Assembly (NCBI GenBank): GCA_964030785.1
Contig: OZ034969.1
Location: 988,201 to 1,052,200 of the forward strand
Reading direction: 5' to 3'
DNA from: Siderastrea siderea
Lineage: Eukaryota > Cnidaria > Anthozoa > Scleractinia > Rhizangiidae
Length of the DNA stretch: 64,000 bases
In this document: positions 56,827 through 64,000 of the stretch, piece by piece
Numbering within the stretch: position 1 is the stretch's first letter
Layout of the letters: each line of letters begins with the position of its first letter
The notes under the pieces: model-generated
What the model was told of the DNA's origin: nothing
The model's input: only the letters and a program-made list of their open reading frames with translations
Database searches by the model: none
Made by a program: the position numbers and the translations under genes

Positions 56827-59165
56827 AAGAGGCTCTGACTGTAAATATCGAGAATCGGCAGACAAGCTCAAAAAATCGAAAATCCTGATAACTTGCCAGA
56901 AGCACACTTTTGGGGAGCTATCTTCGAAAATATTACTTAAACCTTCTGGAATTCTATTGTTTTCGGGAAATTCGGAAAAACGGTTTTGCTCAATTTATTA
57001 CGCAATAATCAGGCTTAAAATTAAACAAATTGAAAGCGCTTGCTTTTAAACAATTTGCAACGCCAGAAAACAATTTTAATTTTAAATGATAGCAATACTC
57101 TTCTACTTTCTATCAATAGGAATTGCATGGAGTTTTGCTTTATTTCTGTGGTTTGGTGGTTCTTTGAAACAAAGCCATTTTGCGCACTTCGGAAAAAGGC
57201 AAAAATTGGTAAACTTTAGAGGCTTAAAATGGGTCTTGGTATGTCTAATATCGAATTGAAATAAACACTGTGATAAAGTTTGGCCCTACTTCCATTATAA
57301 TATGAAATAAAAAATCTGGGCAATTCAGGCTCGCGCTGACAAAAACACAAAATCGCGAACCAGTGTTGCCAAAAATTGAACAATGAAATGAATGAAATGA
57401 AAAGTAGTAGTTTGGGTGAGCTCAATTTAGAGGATTTTATTTACTGAAGACACACAAAGAATGAACTAAAACATTCCTTCAATCTATTCTTGCATTGTTT
57501 TGGGCTTATACTATTTCTACGTAAAACTAAAGAGAAGGAGAAAAAGTTTTAAAAGTTCTACACAGCTGTTGCGTGACCTGAGTGACGTGAATATTTTTTG
57601 TCAATTTGTCAACCTACTTATGGCAGTTTTTAAATGCAGTCTCTTACATTGGCCACTGTTTTATGCATGGCTAGTTCTCCAGCGAATACCGTACGCATCC
57701 CTGTGTTTGGGGCATACTGTCATGTGCAGCTGATATTCCACTGGGCCGAAAATTGCGACAGGCAAGTCTAGAATTAGTTTCGTATACATATGACACCTTT
57801 CTCTTCGAGAGAAGAAAACTGCAAAATATAGTATGTTGTTGTGTACGTGATGCGATCGCTCTTTTCAAACGGCTACTAAGATTTTGGGCGACTTTTTGAA
57901 ATGACACTATTTTGGCCAGGAGCAAAAGTGCATCATTATTATTATGATTTATACGCATTTGTCAAAAATTGTGCTGTTCCTATCGATATTATTACACTTG
58001 TATAAATATGTTTAAAAAAACGCAAACCACGGACGTTCTGGCAGCGGGATCGGTATTTACGAGTTCTAAATGCTGCTGTACATCTAAGAGATATTAATGC
58101 ACAGCTTGTTTGGTTTTACTTTGCAAGATCGCTGAGAACTCTTTCACGGTTTTAGAGGATAAGACTTTCATTGAAGAAGATTTTCACGCTTGCATGAACG
58201 TGCAGTGATCGGTTGCGTGACTGGATTATTTTGAGTGATACTTTTGTGTTCCTTACTTTACACAGCCAAACTGAGCTCTCAATTTATACGCGTACGTCAA
58301 CTTTAATGATTTGTAAAAGGAACCGTTTGGATTTTCGAGAACAATAGTTTTTTCCCCCAAAAAAACTGCAAATAACAAAGAAAGGCCATTGGTGCTGCAG
58401 AGTATAGACATCTGACAAAAAATGATAACCCACTGCACTCTAGTTTCACCAACAATTTTCCAAATTTGTTCGTAGTTCTTCAGAAAGACAAGTGAAGATA
58501 TCAGCGAATGCATCATCTAGTAGAAAGACCATCCGAAAATAGTTACAGTAAACGATTTGTCATATTTCAAGTCGTCCTTCCATTACAGTTTTTTTTCTAT
58601 TATCCAAATTATGCACATTTTGGCAACACTGGTTCGCGAATTTGTGTTTTTGTCAGCGCGAGCCTGAATTGCCCAGATTTTTTATTTCATATTATAATGG
58701 AAGTAGGGCCAAACTTTATCACAGTGTTTATTTCAATTCGATATTAGACATACCAAGACCCATTTTAAGCCTCTAAAGTTTACCAATTTTTGCCTTTTTC
58801 GGAAGTGCGCAAAATGGCTTTGTTTCAAAGAACCACCAAACCACAGAAATAAAGCAAAACACCATGCAATTCCTATTGATAGAAAGTAGAAGAGTATTGC
58901 TATCATTTAAAATTAAAATTGTTTTCTGGCGTTGCAAATTGTTTAAAAGCAAGCGCTTTCAATTTGTTTAATTTTAAGCCTGATTATTGCGTAATAAATT
59001 GAGCAAAACCGTTTTTCCGAATTTCCCGAAAACAATAGAATTCCAGAAGGTTTAAGTAATATTTTCGAAGATAGCTCCCCAAAAGTGTTCTTCTGGCAAG
59101 TTGTCAGGATTTTCGATTTTTTGAGCTTGTCCGCCGATTCTCGATAGTTACAGTCAGAGTCTCTT
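56827..59165. mobile_element. foldback DNA element with ~550-bp arms
   Basis: Arms 56827-57376 and 58614-59165 are inverted copies, from AAGAGGCTCTGACTGTAA to CGAACCAGTGTTGCCAAAA. The ~1.2-kb centre is AT-rich without a transposase. A TTAA follows the right end; the left flank reads TTATA, so a target duplication is not proven. Confidence 0.8.
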
Positions 59166-59817
59166 AAGAACCAGCATTGGTGACTCGATATTGCTCTGCT
59201 GTTTGAGTGTCACAGTCTCCCTCAACTGAAGTCACTGAACAATGTGTTGAATACAGTCAATATCTACAACAAAACATAAATGAATGGTCAAAACCAGCTT
59301 ATCTGAATGATGCTGTATTTAAAACATGCTTAAAGAGCAATATTCTTTTAAATTATACTATTCTAACAGTCCACAAGCAGCAAAAACTGTAAGCTCAAGT
59401 TTCATTGTACCCCAGACATTTCACAATTTAGGAGATTCTTTGAGCATTTAAACAAGGACTCAAATCCTCTGTCATCCTTAGTTACTTTGAAAAAATGCAC
59501 ACAAGCCTGGTAGAAAAAAAGAATCCAGATTTAGGCTCAAGCTTTAATAAAGGACGTCAGTCTGCCTGCTTCAGATCCTCAAACATTTGCAAACATTTAA
59601 GCTGCTTAACTCAGAAGCACATGGTCGATCTTTACTTAAAATAATCATTAATTTTGAATCCAATCCTTCAAAATTATCATTTGCCTTCAACTTACCTCAG
59701 CCTAAAGGGTAGCTGATCCACGTTTTGCCGCTCTGATTCTTCATTTCAAGCTCAAAAGAGGCAAACATTTCAAGCCACGAACTGAACACAAAAAATCGCG
59801 CCGAAACCGAACAAAAA
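59166..59817. other. non-coding spacer
   Basis: Nothing recognised. Confidence 0.4.
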
Positions 59818-60925
59818 CCAACCTCGTCCCCAGGGTCTTTTCCCTTTTCAAAAATGGCGGCGGCTCGGGAGAAGACCCTGGCACACAGCAGATCACGTGT
59901 CTCCAACGAGGATGGAGATGTATTCAAAATGGCGGCTACGGCGAAAAGGGTGAGAAGAACTGGTTACAAGATGCTAAGGTGAAGATAAACAAATGGCGGA
60001 AAAAGCTGAAGTTCAGTTCAAGAAAAAATAGGAAAAACAGACACGTTTTGCATGTAAGAGTCTTAGAAATACGGCAAAGTGGTAGAGGTCTTGTTTTTGC
60101 TGTTCATTGTTTCTTTTTTGTTATTTTAAAGTTAGGAGTAATGGGTTTGAGCGTACTCTACTGCGGAACTCCGTACCGCTATTTGATTCAATGCTGCTCA
60201 AGTGAACATATTATATTTTTGTTTCATGAGGCTTTAGGCAATAAATTGTCTTATCGTTACATTGTTACAAATCTGTCCTTCTTAAATATTGTTATAAATT
60301 CGTCCTTCTTAACATTATATGCTCCAGCTTAAGACTTTTCGAATATATCAGGCTCAGATTAAGCTTGAAATATAAATATTATGGAGTGAGCTTAGGCCTT
60401 TAATAGAAAATGACTCATTTATTTATTTATTTATTTACTTATTTATTTAAGCTTATTTACAGTGCAACCTCGATTTAACGAAGTGCAAGGGAATGGGAAA
60501 AGAGCAGTGTTGTATGGACTGGTTAAACTAAGTTTTGATCTGGCATATTCCAGGTGCTGCTTTGGAGGCAGTGATAATCATTTTGACTTTCTTGAATTTA
60601 TTTGTGCCCATTCCTTGTGCTACAGTTTTGCTTGTACAGTTGAAGGTCTCCGGGCTTTGTCGCTTTCAATATTGTTTTCTACACTTTAGTTTCAGTAAGT
60701 CTCATTAAATACTAGAACTGAGGAGATTGTGAGACTGTAAATAATGGAGAAATAAAGAATTTTAACAGTGGATAGATAAAGTCCTCTTTGCATGTTAGAC
60801 CAGTTCTAGGGATAATATTCCCAGGTTTGAAAATTTTTCTGCTTAACAACTTCCAATCAATTGAGTTATCTGGGTGTAGTTTGAAAGTGTTTGAAAAATT
60901 TAAATCAATGGGAAAGAGAGGATTT
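59818..60925 (+). repeat. left arm of foldback copy 2
   Basis: Near-identical to the left arm of copy 1 without the 1,976-bp insertion. Confidence 0.85.
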
Positions 60926-61545
60926 CAGGAAAAAAAAAGGGGAGAAAAAGATTTCATGAAGTTTTGAAATTGGGCCTTTAAGCCCCAGTAGTGACAAACA
61001 AACATCTTATTTCTCCTTACAATATCACTACTTGTTGAAACATACAGGCCCTGAGAATAAAGGAAATGATCACCAAAAATAAAATGTCTGGATGTTTATG
61101 TGAATTCTCTGAAGTAGTACCATAAGACATTTACGTAGAATAGTGAGGAGAACATGTTTGTTGATATCGGGGCCTAAATTTAAGAACAAGGAAAGGAATA
61201 TCAGAATTGACTGCTATCAACCTGGGGTGCTCTTATGTGGATATCAGTTTTTGATGGTCTCTTAAAATGATTTCCCATCTCATGTCTCTACTTTAAAACT
61301 ATTCTCATGTCAATCTAAGCCAAATAAAAAGGGTTTGCAGATCCAATTAGAACACCACAAAAATCCACTAAAAGTTACAACAGAGGTTCAAAGAAATAAC
61401 GAGTCATCCTAAGAAGTGGGATTTGTAACTTAAGGTTATGTGCTGATGAATTCGAAACTTCAACATCCCCCTCTCCCCTATGGGCATACCTCAGACATTA
61501 GGCTACATGTATTTTCTTTGCCCGAGGAGTAGGGAATTTGATGCA

Positions 61546-61980
61546 AAGGTCCTGTGTGTATCACTCGGTCAGTTGTACGATAATTCTATCAGTTGTGTAT
61601 TACCCCGTCAGTTGTGCGTTACTTGGTCACTTGTGTAACCTTTCTGTCAGTTGCATGTTGCAAGTTGCAGTTGGAAGTTGTGCATCACTTGGTCAGTTGT
61701 GCATTTTTCTGCCAGTTCTGTGTCATTCAGTGGGTTGCATGATAACGCTGTCAGTTATGTGTTACTCGGTCAGTTGTGTACTTCCCCATCAGTTGTGCAT
61801 TACTCGGTCAGTTGTGTACTTCTCTGTCAGTTGTAATACTCGATCAGTTGTGTATTACCCAGTCAGTTGTCTCAGACTCGGTCAGTTGTGTTACACTCAG
61901 TCAGTTGGATGATAATTCGGTCATTTGTTTATTACTACGTTAGTTGTGTACTATTCCATCACTTGTGTATTACTCCCTCA
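61546..61980. repeat. minisatellite of foldback copy 2
   Basis: Same ~20-bp CAGTTGTGTATTAC-type units as 26509-26940, with a few units altered or shortened. Confidence 0.85.
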
Positions 61981-61984
61981 GGTG

Positions 61985-63063
61985 AGTTCAATCCTCTCTT
62001 TCCCATTTATATTTTTGAAACACTTTCAAACTTCACCCAGCTGCAGGTTACTCAATTGATTGAAGTTGTTAAGCAGAAAATTTTTTCAAAGCTGGGAATG
62101 TTATCCCCAGAACTGTTAAAATGCTTTATTTTTCCATTGTTTACAGTCTCACAATCTCCTCAGTTCTAGTGTTTAATGTGACTCACTGAAGCTAAAGTGT
62201 AGAAAACAATATTGAAAGTGACAAAGTCCTGGAGATCTACAACTGTACAAGCAAAACTGTAGGCTGCGCAAAGAATGGGCAAAAATAAATTCAAAAAAGT
62301 GAAAATGATTATCACTGCCTCCAAAGCAGCACCTGGAATATGCCAGATCAAAAATTAATGAGTCATTGCCATAAATGAGTCATTTCCACTGAACTCACAG
62401 AGATGTAAGCCATGTAGAATAAATATTTTGTAGCACTAGTTTTATTTAAGGCTAAGCTCACTCCATAAGAGTTATATTTTAAGCTATAAATCTTATGGAG
62501 TGAGCTTATGCCTTAAATAAAACTGAGCCTGGTATATTTTAAAAGTCTAAAGATGAAGCATATAATTTTAAGAAGGACGGATTTATAACAATATTTAAGA
62601 AGGACGGATTTGTAGCAATGTAACGATAAGACAATTTATTGCCTAAAGGCTCATGAATCAAATATATAATATGTTCATTTGAGCAACATAGAATCAACTG
62701 GCAGTACGGAGTTCGGCAGTCGAGTACGCTCAAACCCATTATTCTTAACTTTAAAATAACAAAAAAGAAACAATGAACAGCAAAAACAAGACCTCTAACA
62801 CTTTGCCGTATTCCTAAGACTCTTACATCCAAAACGTGTCTGTTTTTCCTATTTTTTCTTAAACTGAACTTCAGCTTTTTCCGCCATTTTGTCTATCTTC
62901 ACCTTAACATCTCGTACCCAGTTCTTCTCACCTATTTCGCCTTAGCCGCCATTTTGAATACATCTCCATCCTCGTTGGAGACACGTGATCTGCTGTGTGC
63001 CAGGGTCTTCTCCCGAGCCGCCGCCATTTTGAAAAGCGAGAAGACCCTGGGGACGAGGTTGGA
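61985..63063 (-). repeat. right arm of foldback copy 2
   Basis: Complement of the left arm. A small extra hairpin around 62455-62520 repeats the GCTCACTCCATAAGA / TCTTATGGAGTGAGC sequence in inverse. Confidence 0.85.
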
Positions 63064-63827
63064 ACAAAAACGGTCACTATCTGAGCCCGTAGTGGTCTAG
63101 CTGCTGACCGAAACAACCCAATTTGTTTCCAGGCTCCTCAGAAATGTGTTGTGAATTTCAAGATGGCGGTTGCTCTAAGGAGCCACGTTTATCAACAAAC
63201 TCCGCTTTCTTTCCAATTTCAAGGCTAACATAATGTAAGAAAAGGATCAAAAATCATTTTTTGACTTATACAGTGGCTCTAAAGAAATTGACTTCTTGGA
63301 GAAGTTTGGAATCGGGCCTGTTATTCTGAACAAGGTGTTATACATTGTGTCATTGCATTGACCACATCAAAAGTTACACGTGTTGTCTCCCATTGCAAAC
63401 TTACGCAGACAATCAACAGGTAAACTGCTTTTTTTGAGTACAGGATTTTGATGTATTTATCTTTAAATAGTGCCTCATTTTCACAATTTCCAAGCAGAAA
63501 AAGAAATCTCGTTACAGCATAATTCTTGCTCAATCTGTTCAAAGCTGTGTTTGATAACTGTTTATACCTCAAGATGCAATGCGCGACTGGACACAATATT
63601 TTTAATAGCAATTTTAGTGTAGGAATTTCAAGTTTACTACACATTCAAGACGATTAAAAATTTCTCAGTTCCAGATCTTTTAAGGTGAAGACTTTTAATA
63701 TATGACTGGCTGAAGAATCAGTTTTAATTGTAACTTCAGAGACATTTAAAATGCTAAAAATAAAACATCTAGTAGTGACCTCTAGTAGAGTTTCTTTGAT
63801 GTCTCGATCTTATGACGGGATTAGCAA
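63064..63827. other. non-coding spacer
   Basis: One AAGATGGCGGT word near 63161; nothing else recognised. Confidence 0.4.
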
Positions 63828-63943
63828 AACTTGGCCGTGGCCAGGCTTGCCAGGTTTTACCAGGCCGCATTTTCCTGGTAAGCTTGGCCAAAAACCCGGA
63901 AAGCCTGGCCTGGCCGGGCTTTCGACCAGGCTCCTGATGCAAG
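63828..63943. repeat. CCAGGC/GCCTGG word-saturated patch (inverted relative of 50251-50515)
   Basis: GGCCAGGC- and CCTGGCCG-type words end at GACCAGGCTCCTGATGCAA, the complement of the 50251 border. Confidence 0.65.
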
Positions 63944-64000
63944 GGCTGCTGATGTTTGTAACGCCGGGCTCGGGTTATTGTTTTTAATTCTGTTGCAGGA

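Larger units (their letters stand above)
59818..63063. mobile_element. giant foldback element, copy 2 (uninterrupted)
   Basis: Starts CCAACCTCGTCCCCAGGGTC and ends with its complement. AACAAAAA (up to GAACAAAAAC, depending on where the tip is set) is repeated on both flanks, an 8-10 bp target duplication. Arms are ~1.1 kb, the centre ~1.06 kb with the minisatellite. It serves as the empty-site reference for both insertions in copy 1. No transposase is encoded. Confidence 0.88.

Overview
This is eukaryotic, animal nuclear DNA, most likely from an anthozoan cnidarian (stony coral or relative). It is AT-rich, with spaced GT-AG exons and almost no continuous host coding sequence. It carries secreted fibrinogen-related genes built from small exons, and a dense set of Ty3/gypsy, Penelope-like, LINE-like, SINE, THAP-type and foldback DNA elements. 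The species call is inference; no diagnostic single-copy gene is present.

Layout. 1-3.7 kb: the 5' part of a minus-strand Ty3/gypsy element (gag, RT, RNase H, integrase), cut by the window edge. 4.4-4.6 kb: a foldback repeat. 5.7-11.8 kb: an inverted-repeat element split by a second, more decayed Ty3/gypsy copy with both short LTRs (6.49-10.77 kb). 12.06-12.54 kb: a patch saturated with AACTCC/GGAGTT words. 14.3-16.2 kb: minus-strand fibrinogen-related gene 1 with five to six small coiled-coil exons and only the first half of the fibrinogen domain. 18.7-19.3 kb: a MITE. 21.7-22.35 kb: a LINE-like tail. 22.8-28.1 kb: a giant foldback element with ~1.1-kb arms, itself carrying a 1,976-bp insertion and a short SINE-like insertion. 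31.7-32.3 kb: a ~247-bp tandem repeat, each full unit holding a tRNA-Thr(GGT)-like sequence. 33.6-35.2 kb: fibrinogen-related pseudogene 2.

38.1-40.8 kb: three TTAA-delimited blocks. The central one is a 2.3-kb Kolobok-like transposon with 207-bp inverted repeats, a THAP domain on one strand and a P2X7-ballast-like cysteine domain on the other. 41-48 kb: weak exon candidates, two more word-saturated patches, a Penelope-like RT fragment and a tRNA-derived SINE. 50.25-50.5 kb: a CCAGGC-saturated patch, with a matching inverted copy at 63.8-63.9 kb. 51.08-56.44 kb: a 5.36-kb element with ~0.8-kb inverted repeats, a TAA target duplication and one long decayed minus-strand gene whose C-terminal half looks like a FEN/PIN-type nuclease followed by a cysteine cluster. 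56.8-59.2 kb: a foldback with ~550-bp arms. 59.8-63.06 kb: a clean second copy of the giant foldback, flanked by an 8-10 bp direct repeat.

The window is a nest of transposable elements around two broken paralogous lectin-like genes. Its most useful property is that duplicate copies give internal empty-site comparisons, so insertion boundaries and target duplications can be read directly. The best candidates for something poorly described are the 51-56 kb element, the two-gene Kolobok-like element, the giant foldback family and the short-word-saturated patches.
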